Source: JBDHWG01 sp046328505 (lineage in GTDB: Bacteria > Chloroflexota > Anaerolineae > Epilineales > JAHCIE01). Taken from it: 64,000 nucleotides of DNA. Positions 28,394 through 37,084 of the stretch are shown piece by piece. The stretch covers positions 310,001-374,000 of the forward strand of contig JAXLWL010000002.1 of NCBI GenBank assembly GCA_046328505.1. The letters are read 5' to 3'. A program made the translations under genes and the position numbers. The number at the start of each line of letters is the position of its first letter. Within the stretch, counting starts at the first letter, position 1. Under the pieces are notes generated by a model that made no database searches, had not been told where the DNA came from, and saw only the letters and a program-made list of their open reading frames with translations.

Positions 28394-31171
28394 ATGAGCC
28401 AGGCCGAAAAAACATACAAAGACGTGGATCGTGCCTTAGATATTCTCCACTACGAGCCTCGCGACCTGGACGCGTTCTTCGCGCCCAAGAACGTGGCCGT
28501 CATCGGCGCGACAGAGACACGCGGCAGCGTCGGCCGCACCATCCTCTGGAACCTGATTAGCACCCCGTTTGGCGGCACCGTTTTCCCCGTCAACCCCAAG
28601 CGCGACTCCGTATTGGGCATCAAGGCCTATCCTAGCATCGGCGCAGTCCCGGCGAAGGTCGACCTCGCCGTCGTCGTGACGCCGGCGCCCTCCGTTCCCG
28701 GTCTCATCCACGAGGCCGTCGATGCGGGAGTCAAGGCGACCGTCATCATCTCAGCCGGTTTCAAGGAGGTCGGCCCTGAGGGCGTCGAGCTGGAACGGCA
28801 GATCATGGCGGAGGCGCGGCGTGGGCTGATGCGCGTTATCGGGCCGAACTGTCTCGGGGTGATGAGCCCGATCACCGGCCTCAACGCGACGTTCGCCGCG
28901 GCGATGGCCCGCCCGGGCAAGGTCGCGTTCATCAGCCAGAGCGGCGCGCTCCTGACCGCCGTTCTTGACTGGAGCTTCCGCGAAAACGTGGGCTTCAGCG
29001 CGTTCGTGTCGACGGGCTCGATGCTTGACGTAGGCTGGGGCGATCTGATTGACTATCTCGGCGACGACCCGAACACGGAAAGCATCGTCATCTACATGGA
29101 AACGATTGGCGACGCCAGGGCGTTTCTCTCCGCTGCGCGCGAGGTCGCACTTACCAAGCCCATCATTGTCATCAAACCGGGCCGCACCGCCGCGGCAGCC
29201 AAGGCAGCCGCGTCCCATACCGGCTCGCTGACCGGCAGCGACGACGTGCTGGAGGCCGCGTTCCGCCGCGTCGGCGTGCTGCGTGTAGACACCATCGCCG
29301 AGCTGTTTTCCATGGCGGAAGTTCTAGGTAAGCAGCCGCGGCCACGCGGTCCGCGCCTGACGCTCGTGACCAATGCGGGCGGGCCGGGAGTTCTTGCGAC
29401 CGACAGCCTCATCGTCAACGGGGGCAAGCTGGCCGAGATTTCCGAGGAGACTCTCGCCACGCTGAACCAATTCCTGCCGGCAGCCTGGAGCCACAACAAC
29501 CCGATTGACGTGCTCGGAGACGCCAGCCCCGAGCGCTACGCCAAAACCCTCGAAATTGCCGCTAAGGACCCCAACAGTGATGGCCTGCTCGTCATCCTTA
29601 CTCCCCAGGCGATGACCGACCCGACGCAGACGGCGCAGGCACTCGCTCCCTACGCGAAGATACCGCACAAGCCGGTGCTGGCGAGCTGGATGGGTGGCGC
29701 CGACGTAGAGTCGGCTGTGCAGGTCCTGAACCGGACGAACATTCCGACGTTCGATTTTCCCGACCAGGCGGCGCGTACCTTCACCTACATGTGGCGCTAC
29801 AGCGACAACCTGCGTCTGCTGTATGAGACGCCGTCGACCCGCTCCGGCTACGATCCCGACCGCCAGCGCGCCCGGGACATTATCCAGAAGGTCCGAGAGT
29901 CGGGACGGACGATTATGACGGAGCACGAGGCCAAGGCGCTCCTGGAGACGTATGGCATCCCCACGGTCAAGACGATTATCGCGGCCACCGAGGAAGAGGC
30001 CGTCGTGGCCGCGGAGGACATAGGTTACCCCGTCGTGCTCAAGCTCTACTCCGAGACGATCACGCACAAGACGGACGTCGGCGGGGTGCAGCTGAACCTG
30101 CTGGAGGCCGCCGGCGTCCGCGATGCCTATCGCCTTATCGAGCAGTCGGTCAACGAGAAGGTGGGGCCAGGCCACTTCCAGGGCGTCACCGTCCAGCCGA
30201 TGATCAGGCTGGAGGGGTACGAGCTCATCCTGGGGAGCAGCATCGACCCCCAGTTCGGGCCGGTCATGCTGTTCGGCCTCGGCGGGCAACTCGTCGAGGT
30301 CTTCAAGGACCGCGCGCTGGGGCTGCCGCCGCTCAACACTACCCTCGCGCGGCGCATGATGGAGCGCACTAACATCTTCCAGGCGCTCAAGGGCGTGCGT
30401 GGGCGGCAGCCGGTTGATGTGGATGCCCTGGCGCAGATTATCGTCCAGCTTAGCGAACTGATCGTTGAGCATCCCTGGATCAAGGAGCTTGACATCAACC
30501 CGCTGCTCGCGTCGCCGGACGGCCTGGTCGCGCTCGATGCGCGAGTCATCGTGTTCGGGCAGGATGTCCAGGAGAAGGATCTGCCCAAGCTGGCAATTCG
30601 CCCGTACCCCATCCAGTACATCGAGCGCTTCACGACGCGCAGCGGTATAGACGTGCTCATTCGCCCGATTCGTCCAGAGGACGAGCCGCTGATGCGCGAG
30701 TTCCACTCTACGCTATCGGAGCGAACCGTCTACCTCCGTTTCCTGCACCCCCTGGCGTTCGATCAGCGCGCTTCCCACGAGCGGCTGTCGCGCATTTCCT
30801 ACGTCGATTACGACCGCCAGATGGCGCTCGTGGCCGTCCACGAAGACCCCGCCAGCGGTAAACGGCAGATTGTCGCTGCCGGCCGCTTGAGCCGCATGTA
30901 CGGCACGAACAACGCCGAGTTCTCCATGCTCATCACAGACGAGTTCCAGAATGTGGGCCTCGGCACGCAAATGCTCGCCGACCTCGTTCGCATCGGGCGC
31001 GACGAGAAGCTAAACGAGATCGTGGGCTTCATTCATCCTGAGAACTATCAGATGCAGCGCGTGGCTAAGAACCTGGGCTTCAAGCTGGACTACAACGCGG
31101 AGGAGAACCTGGTCGAGGCCAGGATCCTCGTGGCGGATCAACATGATGGAGGGAGCCATGGCGCTCAGTGA
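28394..31171 (+). CDS. ADP-forming acyl-CoA synthetase fused to a GNAT acetyltransferase domain
   Basis: A 925-residue protein. The N-terminal CoA-binding and succinyl-CoA-synthetase-like domains run to about residue 460 (FFAPKNVAVIGATETRGSVG; VIGPNCLGVMSP; FISQSGALLTAVLDW). An ATP-grasp domain spans about 480-720 (EAKALLETYGIPTVK; GYPVVLKLYSE). A GNAT domain forms the last 170 residues (VLIRPIRPEDEPLM; QNVGLGTQMLADLVRIG). Proteins of this layout include the lysine acetyltransferase Pat/PatZ. Here the phosphohistidine motif ASHTGSLTGSD is intact, so the synthetase part may be active as acetate-CoA ligase (ADP-forming). The stop overlaps the pgm start by 14 bases. Confidence 0.9.
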   Translation: MSQAEKTYKDVDRALDILHYEPRDLDAFFAPKNVAVIGATETRGSVGRTILWNLISTPFGGTVFPVNPKRDSVLGIKAYPSIGAVPAKVDLAVVVTPAPSVPGLIHEAVDAGVKATVIISAGFKEVGPEGVELERQIMAEARRGLMRVIGPNCLGVMSPITGLNATFAAAMARPGKVAFISQSGALLTAVLDWSFRENVGFSAFVSTGSMLDVGWGDLIDYLGDDPNTESIVIYMETIGDARAFLSAAREVALTKPIIVIKPGRTAAAAKAAASHTGSLTGSDDVLEAAFRRVGVLRVDTIAELFSMAEVLGKQPRPRGPRLTLVTNAGGPGVLATDSLIVNGGKLAEISEETLATLNQFLPAAWSHNNPIDVLGDASPERYAKTLEIAAKDPNSDGLLVILTPQAMTDPTQTAQALAPYAKIPHKPVLASWMGGADVESAVQVLNRTNIPTFDFPDQAARTFTYMWRYSDNLRLLYETPSTRSGYDPDRQRARDIIQKVRESGRTIMTEHEAKALLETYGIPTVKTIIAATEEEAVVAAEDIGYPVVLKLYSETITHKTDVGGVQLNLLEAAGVRDAYRLIEQSVNEKVGPGHFQGVTVQPMIRLEGYELILGSSIDPQFGPVMLFGLGGQLVEVFKDRALGLPPLNTTLARRMMERTNIFQALKGVRGRQPVDVDALAQIIVQLSELIVEHPWIKELDINPLLASPDGLVALDARVIVFGQDVQEKDLPKLAIRPYPIQYIERFTTRSGIDVLIRPIRPEDEPLMREFHSTLSERTVYLRFLHPLAFDQRASHERLSRISYVDYDRQMALVAVHEDPASGKRQIVAAGRLSRMYGTNNAEFSMLITDEFQNVGLGTQMLADLVRIGRDEKLNEIVGFIHPENYQMQRVAKNLGFKLDYNAEENLVEARILVADQHDGGSHGAQ

Positions 31172-32810
31172 CCTGGCGGGCAAGCCTGCGCCCCGCGAGC
31201 TTCTGACCAACATTCCACAACTCATTACGGCGTACTACGCCTATCACCCTGACCCGGCCGATCCGGCGCAGGCGGTCGCCTTCGGCACGTCGGGGCATCG
31301 CGGGACATCGACGGCAGGCAAGTTCAACGACGATCACATTGCCGCGATCAGCCAGGCCATTGCCGAGTATCGCCAGGCCGAAGGTATCAGCGGCCCTTTG
31401 TTCATCGGCAAGGACACCCACGCGCTCTCTGAGCCTGCGCTGGTGACGGCGGTAGAAGTGCTGGCCGCCAACGGAGTCGAGCTCATGGTCGCGCAGGGCG
31501 GCGGGTATACCCCAACGCCCGTGATTTCCCACGCCATCCTGACGTACAACGCCGGACGCAGCGCGGGGCTTGCCGACGGCATCGTGATTACCCCCTCGCA
31601 CAACCCGCCGGCTGATGGGGGCTTCAAGTACAACCCACCGTCCGGCGGCCCGGCCGACACCGGGACGACAAAGGTCGTCCAGGACCGCGCCAACGAGATT
31701 ATCCGCGGCGGCCTGAAAGTCGTGCGACGGATGCCCTACGCCCAGGCCGTCAAGGCCGCGACCACCCACTCCTACGACTACGTTACGCCCTACGTCGCCG
31801 ACCTCGGCAGCGTCGTGGACATGGCGGCTATTGCCGGCGCGGGCCTCAAGATTGGCGTGGACCCGATGGGCGGCGCGTCTGTGGCCTACTGGGACCCGAT
31901 CGTCGCGAAATACGGGCTGAACGTCCAGGTCGTCAACCGCGACGTTGACCCCCGCTTCGCGTTCATGACCGTGGACCACGACGGGAAGATTCGCATGGAT
32001 TGCTCGTCGCCGTACGCCATGGCGAGCCTTATCCACCTCAAGGACAGCTTCGACATCGCGTTCGGCAACGACCCCGATTCCGACCGTCATGGCATCGTCA
32101 CGCGCAGCGTCGGCCTGATGAACCCGAATCACTACCTGGCCGTTGCGATCGCGTACCTGTTTCAGAATCGGCCGGGCTGGCGCTCGGACACCGCGGTCGG
32201 CAAGACGCTCGTTTCTAGCTCGATGATCGACCGGGTCGCCGCGGGGCTGAATCGTCGTTTGTGCGAGGTGCCGGTCGGCTTCAAGTACTTCGTGGACGGC
32301 CTACTCGACGGCTCGCTTGGCTTCGGCGGCGAGGAGAGCGCGGGGGCATCCTTCCTGCGTCAGGACGGCCAGGTATGGACGACTGACAAAGATGGGATAA
32401 TCCTGGACCTCCTGGCGGCCGAAATCACCGCGCGCACAGGCCGCGACCCCGGCCAGCATTACCAGGACCTTGAAGGCAAGTACGGCAGCCCGGCCTATGC
32501 CCGCACCGACGTGCCCGCCGACGCCGCCCAGCGCAAGGCCCTGGCGAATCTGTCGCCTGACATGGTCACGGCGCAGACGATGGCGGGCGAGCCGATTATC
32601 GCCCGGCTGACCCATGCTCCATGCAACGGGGCAGCCATCGGCGGGCTGAAGGTCGTGACGGAGAACGGCTGGTTCGCCGCGCGCCCGTCCGGCACCGAGG
32701 ATGTCTACAAGGTCTATGCGGAGAGTTTCAAGGGCGAGGCGCACTTGCGCGCTATCCAGGAGGAAGCGCAGGCAATCGTGCGCTCTGCCTTCGCTGCCGC
32801 GGGCGCGTAA
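31158..32810 (+). CDS. pgm: Phosphoglucomutase (alpha-D-glucose 1,6-bisphosphate dependent)
   Basis: A 550-residue enzyme, the length of E. coli Pgm, interconverting glucose 1-phosphate and glucose 6-phosphate. It has VAFGTSGHRGTS, GKDTHALSEPALVTAVEVLA, the active-serine loop ITPSHNPPADGG, the magnesium loop DPDSDRHG, FGGEESAGASFL and the phosphate-binding RPSGTEDVYKVYAES. I chose the ATG at 31158, which has GGAGG five bases upstream; an in-frame ATG at 31143 is possible. The overlap with the preceding synthetase gene implies coupled translation. Confidence 0.95.
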   Translation: MALSDLAGKPAPRELLTNIPQLITAYYAYHPDPADPAQAVAFGTSGHRGTSTAGKFNDDHIAAISQAIAEYRQAEGISGPLFIGKDTHALSEPALVTAVEVLAANGVELMVAQGGGYTPTPVISHAILTYNAGRSAGLADGIVITPSHNPPADGGFKYNPPSGGPADTGTTKVVQDRANEIIRGGLKVVRRMPYAQAVKAATTHSYDYVTPYVADLGSVVDMAAIAGAGLKIGVDPMGGASVAYWDPIVAKYGLNVQVVNRDVDPRFAFMTVDHDGKIRMDCSSPYAMASLIHLKDSFDIAFGNDPDSDRHGIVTRSVGLMNPNHYLAVAIAYLFQNRPGWRSDTAVGKTLVSSSMIDRVAAGLNRRLCEVPVGFKYFVDGLLDGSLGFGGEESAGASFLRQDGQVWTTDKDGIILDLLAAEITARTGRDPGQHYQDLEGKYGSPAYARTDVPADAAQRKALANLSPDMVTAQTMAGEPIIARLTHAPCNGAAIGGLKVVTENGWFAARPSGTEDVYKVYAESFKGEAHLRAIQEEAQAIVRSAFAAAGA

Positions 32811-32840
32811 TGGGTATCAACTAGATTGTCAGATCGGGTG

Positions 32841-32866
32841 GGGGCGGGTTTCAAACAACCCGCCCC
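32841..32866. terminator. Perfect hairpin after pgm
   Basis: The arms GGGGCGGGTT and AACCCGCCCC pair perfectly over 10 bases around the loop TCAAAC. There is no clear T tract, so it may be a dispersed hairpin serving as a factor-dependent or weak terminator. Confidence 0.5.
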
Positions 32867-32899
32867 TACATTTCACGCTAGAAAGAACGCGCCACCCCC

Positions 32900-32928
32900 T
32901 TGACAAAACCAGGGTTCTCTCCTATAAT
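32900..32928 (+). promoter_or_regulatory. Consensus sigma70 promoter of the P450 gene
   Basis: TTGACA, 17 bases, TATAAT: an exact match to both boxes at the ideal spacing. Transcription should start near 32935, inside the inverted repeat at 32933-32954. A promoter this strong is likely to need a repressor. Confidence 0.85.
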
Positions 32929-32932
32929 CACG

Positions 32933-32954
32933 AATATGAGGTCTGGTTCATATT
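32933..32954. promoter_or_regulatory. Candidate operator at the P450 transcription start
   Basis: An inverted repeat with 7-base perfect arms AATATGA and TCATATT around an 8-base centre begins 5 bases after the -10 box. Size and place fit a TetR-family operator. The natural candidate binder is the TetR regulator at 34407-35066. No second copy was seen near that gene. Confidence 0.45.
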
Positions 32955-32973
32955 TGGTGAATTGGAGAGGCTC

Positions 32974-34320
32974 ATGGATGCTGTAGCGATGACGAAGACA
33001 ATTCAAGAGTTGCCTACGCTAGAGATGAGGTTTGAGGATACTGCCCAGATAGCGACCAGGATGGCACGCATGGCGGTAGAGCATGGCCCCATCTTTCGCG
33101 TGGTCATGCCCGACGCCGTCTGGTTCGACACAGATGTCGAGCGCCCGTGGTTCGTGTTCATGGTGGGGCCGGAGGCCAACCAGTTGATCCTCCATACCCA
33201 CCGCGACTACTTCAGCCACGACCTGGGGTGGACGCCGATTGTCGGCCCACTGATCGGCAAGGGCTTGCTGAATATGGATGGCGCGGTGCATGACCTGCAC
33301 CGGAAGATGATGAATCCCGCGTTCACCGTCTCATACATGAAGCACTACCTGCCGCTCATGCAGCGGGTCGTGGCCGACCGCACGCGGGACTGGCTCGCGC
33401 GGGGCGAGATCGAGCTGTACGAGGAGACGCGCAAGATTACGTTCGACGTGGCCGCCGAAGCCCTGGTCGGCTTCCGCACCGGCGCTGAGGTCGACCGTAT
33501 CCGCGACCTGTTCTTCGCCCTCTTCCACGGCTGGGATTCCGAGCTGGAGACGCGCGAGCAGTTCATGTTTCGGATGATGATGACGCAGCGCGATCTCAAC
33601 ATGATTATCCTGGACAAGATCGCCGAGCGTCGGAGCGCGCCCACCGACGACATCCTGGGCATGATGGTGCAGGCGAAGGACGAGAACGGTAAGCCGCTGA
33701 GTGACGAGCAGATCCTGGCGCATGTCAATATCCTGCTGGTCGCGGGCCACGAAACGACGACGAGCCTCAGCTCGTGGCTGTTTTGGGAGCTGGCGCAGCG
33801 CCGCGACTGGCTGGAACGAGTGCGGGCCGAGCTAGACGAGGTCATGGGCGAGCATGAAACCCTGACGACCGAGGCGACGCGGCAGATGAAGGTGCTTGGC
33901 TACGTCGTCGATGAGGTTGGACGCATCCACGCGCCGGTCCGCAACGCGCCGCGCGGAGTCGTCAAGGAGTTCGAGTTCGGCGGATACACCGTGCCCGTTG
34001 GCACGCAGATTCGCTACTCCATCGCCGCCACGCACATGTTGCCCACGGTATGGGATAACCCCGAGGCGTTCGATCCGGAGCGTTTCGCGCCGGGCCGTGA
34101 GGAGCAGAAGCGGCACCCCTTCGCGTTCCTGCCGTTCGGCGCCGGCCCGCGGATCTGCATCGGGATGCACCTTGCGACAGCCGAGGTCAAGGCCATGGCC
34201 GAGCACATTCTACGCAACTTCAATCTCTCGCCGGTTCCGGCTGTGACTCCCGGCGAGTACGGTATGATCACAACGTTCGCCGAGCCGGGGCTGCGCGTTC
34301 GCGTGACGCCGCGCGGCTAA
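32974..34320 (+). CDS. Cytochrome P450
   Basis: Soluble P450 of 448 residues without a membrane anchor. The I-helix motif is LLVAGHETTTSLSSW, the ExxR motif is EVGR, the meander has WDNPEAFDPERF, and the haem loop is FLPFGAGPRICIGMHLA with the cysteine ligand. It is a monooxygenase needing an external redox partner; no ferredoxin or reductase gene is adjacent. GGAGAGG precedes the ATG at 32974. The frame is open back to 32701, but the promoter position rules out that longer start. Substrate unknown; TetR control suggests induction by a small hydrophobic ligand. Confidence 0.93.
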   Translation: MDAVAMTKTIQELPTLEMRFEDTAQIATRMARMAVEHGPIFRVVMPDAVWFDTDVERPWFVFMVGPEANQLILHTHRDYFSHDLGWTPIVGPLIGKGLLNMDGAVHDLHRKMMNPAFTVSYMKHYLPLMQRVVADRTRDWLARGEIELYEETRKITFDVAAEALVGFRTGAEVDRIRDLFFALFHGWDSELETREQFMFRMMMTQRDLNMIILDKIAERRSAPTDDILGMMVQAKDENGKPLSDEQILAHVNILLVAGHETTTSLSSWLFWELAQRRDWLERVRAELDEVMGEHETLTTEATRQMKVLGYVVDEVGRIHAPVRNAPRGVVKEFEFGGYTVPVGTQIRYSIAATHMLPTVWDNPEAFDPERFAPGREEQKRHPFAFLPFGAGPRICIGMHLATAEVKAMAEHILRNFNLSPVPAVTPGEYGMITTFAEPGLRVRVTPRG

Positions 34321-34335
34321 GAGTTGGGTGGGGCC

Positions 34336-34365
34336 AGTAGAGACGCCGTTTTCGGCGCCTCTACT
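34336..34365. terminator. Hairpin after the P450 gene, AGAGAC-type palindrome
   Basis: The arms AGTAGAGACGCCG and CGGCGCCTCTACT form a 13-base stem with one mismatch around TTTT. It probably ends the P450 transcript at least in part, and belongs to the same palindrome class as the copies at 12628 and 20390. Confidence 0.55.
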
Positions 34366-34406
34366 CTCTGCCCTGGCTATTATTCGAAGGCTAAGTAGAG
34401 ACGGAT

Positions 34407-35066
34407 ATGTATACGCGAGAGGACAATCTACCATCGCTCATTGAGGAGATGGAGCTGCCGCGCGTGCCGCAGCAGGCGCGCAGCCGCCAGAAGCGCGACG
34501 CCATCCTGGAGGCCGCCGGACGCCTGTTTGCCGAGCGAGGCTACGAGGCGACCACGACTGACGATATAGCGGCGGCGGCGGGCGTCAGTGTCGGCACTTT
34601 TTACGGGTACTTCCACAACAAGCGGCAGGTGTTCCTGACTCTCTTTGCCGCGAGCTTCGAGGCGCTGCTGGCGCTCCGCATCGACGAGCTTGACTTCTCG
34701 GCCGGGCCGCGCCGCGTCATGCGCGAGACCATCCGCCGCGCGATGAACAAAGCGCCGCGTGACTCCGGCCTCTCCCGCGCCTGGCGGGAGCTGGCGCCGC
34801 GCGATCCGCAGCTCGCGGAATACCATGACCGCCTGCACCGGCTCATCCGCCAACAGGTGCGCGAAGCGTTTCGACGCGCTGCCGAGCAAGGGCTGACGTG
34901 GCCGGATATCGATCTTGACATTACAAGCGATATCGTCACGCTGTTTGTCGATAGCCTGTGGGAGTGGGAGCCGGGGCCGGAGCAGCTCACAGCCGAGCAG
35001 CGGCAGCAGTACTTCGACGCGGCGGCGGACATGATTAGTCGCGGCATTTTCAAGACGGCAGAATGA
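34407..35066 (+). CDS. TetR/AcrR-family transcriptional regulator
   Basis: A 219-residue protein with an N-terminal TetR helix-turn-helix (ILEAAGRLFAERGYEATTTD, then DIAAAAGVSVGTFYGYFHNK) and a helical ligand-binding C-terminal domain. It lies 86 bases downstream of the P450 gene in the same direction and probably controls it through the inverted repeat at 32933-32954. The start at 34407 is the longest supported; an in-frame ATG at 34450 precedes the conserved part and is an alternative. Ligand unknown. Confidence 0.9.
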   Translation: MYTREDNLPSLIEEMELPRVPQQARSRQKRDAILEAAGRLFAERGYEATTTDDIAAAAGVSVGTFYGYFHNKRQVFLTLFAASFEALLALRIDELDFSAGPRRVMRETIRRAMNKAPRDSGLSRAWRELAPRDPQLAEYHDRLHRLIRQQVREAFRRAAEQGLTWPDIDLDITSDIVTLFVDSLWEWEPGPEQLTAEQRQQYFDAAADMISRGIFKTAE

Positions 35067-35107
35067 GAAAGGCGAGGAGTGGATTACGCTCCTCGCCCTT
35101 TCTATTT
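35066..35107. terminator. Rho-independent terminator, probably bidirectional
   Basis: A 9-base stem GGCGAGGAG / CTCCTCGCC at 35071-35097 has A-rich sequence before it and TTTCTATTTC after it. It lies between the convergent TetR and AhpC/TSA-like genes and can serve both strands. Confidence 0.8.
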
Positions 35108-35111
35108 CGCT

Positions 35112-35651
35112 CTAGACGGACAGCTCGACCCGTGGGACTTCCGCCCATTTCGGATAGTCGCCCGCGTGCCTGGCGCGGTGTTCCCAGACGATGGTGTTAT
35201 GGTGGACGAGGAACGCGCCCGGCAGAAGCTGCGGGTCGCCCATCGGCTTGCTGACGAAGTTGCCCTTGCTGGCGGCGCGGATGCCGCAGGCCCACACGCT
35301 CGGCCCCACGAGCTGCATCACGCCGCCGCGCCGCAGTCCGAAGGCCTTGTAGAGGTCGCGCGATGAGTTGGCTATCACGCGGGCCTCGGGCCAGAGGTCA
35401 CTGAAGAAATCCTGGGTTTCTTCAATGCTCCCCTGTCCGATGAAAAGGATGCGCGGGTAACCGGCGGTGCTGGCCGCAGTGTGTCGCAAATCCATTACGA
35501 CTTCGCTGGGGAACAGTCACCCGTAGTGTCTGAGGAAGACGATTAGCGTCGGCTGCTCGGCGTCAAGCTGTTCGGCGAAGGTACCCGGCGCGATGTTCAT
35601 GCCCTCGACAGGCCCTCGCAAAGTATCATCTGGAATTGTCTTTGCCGTCAC
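35112..35651 (-). CDS. AhpC/TSA-like thioredoxin-fold protein, candidate selenoprotein (in-frame TGA)
   Basis: The gene reads TLIVFLRHYG, then TGA at 35517-35519, then LFPSEVVMDLRHTA and on in the same frame to the stop at 35112. The family (peroxiredoxin-like, AhpC/TSA_2) normally has a redox cysteine straight after FLRHxG, so the TGA stands exactly at the catalytic Cys. The place of the second Cys of CxxC is taken by Pro. Twenty-two bases after the TGA begins the loop of a 7-pair hairpin (35483-35501) that fits the bacterial SECIS pattern. I therefore read TGA as selenocysteine, giving about 179 residues. The GTG at 35651 with GGAG upstream is the likely start; an ATG at 35708 is possible. 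The alternative is a nonsense-mutated gene. Confidence 0.6.
35483..35501 (-). promoter_or_regulatory. SECIS-like hairpin
   Basis: On the mRNA the arms GUCGUAA and UUUGCGAC form seven pairs (one G-U) around the loop UGGAU. The loop has G at its second position and starts 22 bases after the UGA, inside the 16-37 base range I recall for bacterial SECIS elements. It would recruit SelB to insert selenocysteine. Confidence 0.5.
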
Positions 35652-35724
35652 GTTTTTACTTCTCCATGTTGTGTGTTGTCGCTCCTCTGAGCGTGTGAAG
35701 CTCCCCACTCATTACCCCTGCGAC

Positions 35725-35752
35725 TTGACTCTCGTCGGCGAAAAGCTATCAT
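35725..35752 (+). promoter_or_regulatory. Predicted promoter of the M29 aminopeptidase gene
   Basis: TTGACT and TATCAT are separated by 16 bases, giving a start near 35759 and a leader of about 55 bases. Confidence 0.45.
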
Positions 35753-35814
35753 CCGCGCCAGCTGCATGAGCACTCAATCGCTTTCAGCAAAATACCCATA
35801 CCCAGGGGGATACC

Positions 35815-37077
35815 ATGGCCGATACCTTCGAGACGAAGCTACAACGATACGCGGAATTGACTGTGCGCGTTGGGTTGAACCTGCAGCCGGGCCAGCGCCT
35901 CGTCGTGCTTGGCCCAGGCGGCCAGAACGGTGTCCCGCTCGAGGCGGCGCCGCTGGTGCGGCGGATCGCGCAGGAGGCCTACCGCCAGGGGGCGCGCTTC
36001 GTGGACGTGATGTGGGGCGACGAAGACCTGCGCCGCATCCGTTTCGAGAATGCGCCCCGCGACTCCTTCGACGAGTACCCGACCTGGCAGGCGAGCACCG
36101 CCTTCGAATACGCTCAGCGCGGCGACGCCGTGCTCATCATTAGCGGCAGCAACCCTGGGCTTCTCGCCGGGCAGGACCCGGACCTTGTGTCGCAGGCGCA
36201 GCGAAGCGGCTCGAACTACACCGCGCCGTTCTCCACCCTTCTTTCCGCTAATGGCATGAACTGGTCGGTCGTGGCGTACCCCGGCCAGGGTTGGGCCTCG
36301 GTGGTTCTGCCCGACCTTCCCGCCGACGAACGACAGGCCCGGCTGTGGGATGTCGTCTTCCACGTGTGCCGCGCCGATCAGCCCGACCCGGTGGCGGCGT
36401 GGGAGGAGCACCTGGGCCGGCTGCGCTCGTGGTGCGACTATCTCAACGCCAGGCGCTTCGCCGCGCTCAACTTCCGGGGGCCGGGCACGGACCTGACGAT
36501 TGGCTTGCCGGACGGCCACGTCTGGGGTGGTGGGCGGATGACCAGTCAAACCGGCATCCCCTTCACGGCCAACGTGCCGACCGAAGAGGTTGCTACCATG
36601 CCGCATCGCGAGCGGGTGGACGGCGTCGTCGCCGCGACGCGGCCGTTGCCCTACGGTGGCGCGCTGATCGAGAACTTTAGCGTGACCTTCGAGAAGGGGC
36701 GCGTGGTCAATGTGGCGGCGGAGCGGGGAGAGGAAGTGCTGCGACAAATGGTGGCGACCGACGAGGGAGCGGCGCGGCTGGGCGAGGTTGCCCTGGTGCC
36801 GACTGCGTCGCCCATTTTCCAGTCAGGGCTGACGTTCTTCAACATTCTCTTCGACGAGAACGCGGCGAGCCACATCGCCCTGGGCCGGGCGTACCGTTTC
36901 AGCGTGCAGGATGGGGAGAAGCTGCTGGACGAGGAGTTCCGGGCGCGCGGGGGCAACACCAGCGCCATCCACGTGGACTTCATGATTGGGTCGGGCGCGG
37001 TGGACGTGGACGGCCTCCGGGCGGACGGCAGCGCCGAGCCGGTTATGCGCCAGGGGGTATGGGCGTTCGAGGCGTAG
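35815..37077 (+). CDS. M29-family metallo-aminopeptidase
   Basis: A 420-residue thermophilic-type aminopeptidase. The metal-binding and catalytic regions of the family are present: FTANVPTEEVATMP, GALIENFSVTFEKGRVV, LGEVALVPTASPI, FFNILFDENAASHIALG and HVDFMIGSG near the C-terminus. It removes N-terminal residues from peptides in the cytoplasm using two divalent metal ions. The ATG at 35815 follows a GGGGG-containing ribosome site. It stands alone between minus-strand genes. Confidence 0.93.
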   Translation: MADTFETKLQRYAELTVRVGLNLQPGQRLVVLGPGGQNGVPLEAAPLVRRIAQEAYRQGARFVDVMWGDEDLRRIRFENAPRDSFDEYPTWQASTAFEYAQRGDAVLIISGSNPGLLAGQDPDLVSQAQRSGSNYTAPFSTLLSANGMNWSVVAYPGQGWASVVLPDLPADERQARLWDVVFHVCRADQPDPVAAWEEHLGRLRSWCDYLNARRFAALNFRGPGTDLTIGLPDGHVWGGGRMTSQTGIPFTANVPTEEVATMPHRERVDGVVAATRPLPYGGALIENFSVTFEKGRVVNVAAERGEEVLRQMVATDEGAARLGEVALVPTASPIFQSGLTFFNILFDENAASHIALGRAYRFSVQDGEKLLDEEFRARGGNTSAIHVDFMIGSGAVDVDGLRADGSAEPVMRQGVWAFEA

Positions 37078-37084
37078 TAGGAGG

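Noticed and set aside
32701..32973. Longer N-terminus for the P450
   Set aside because: The consensus promoter at 32900-32928 lies inside it and the first part overlaps the pgm 3' end.
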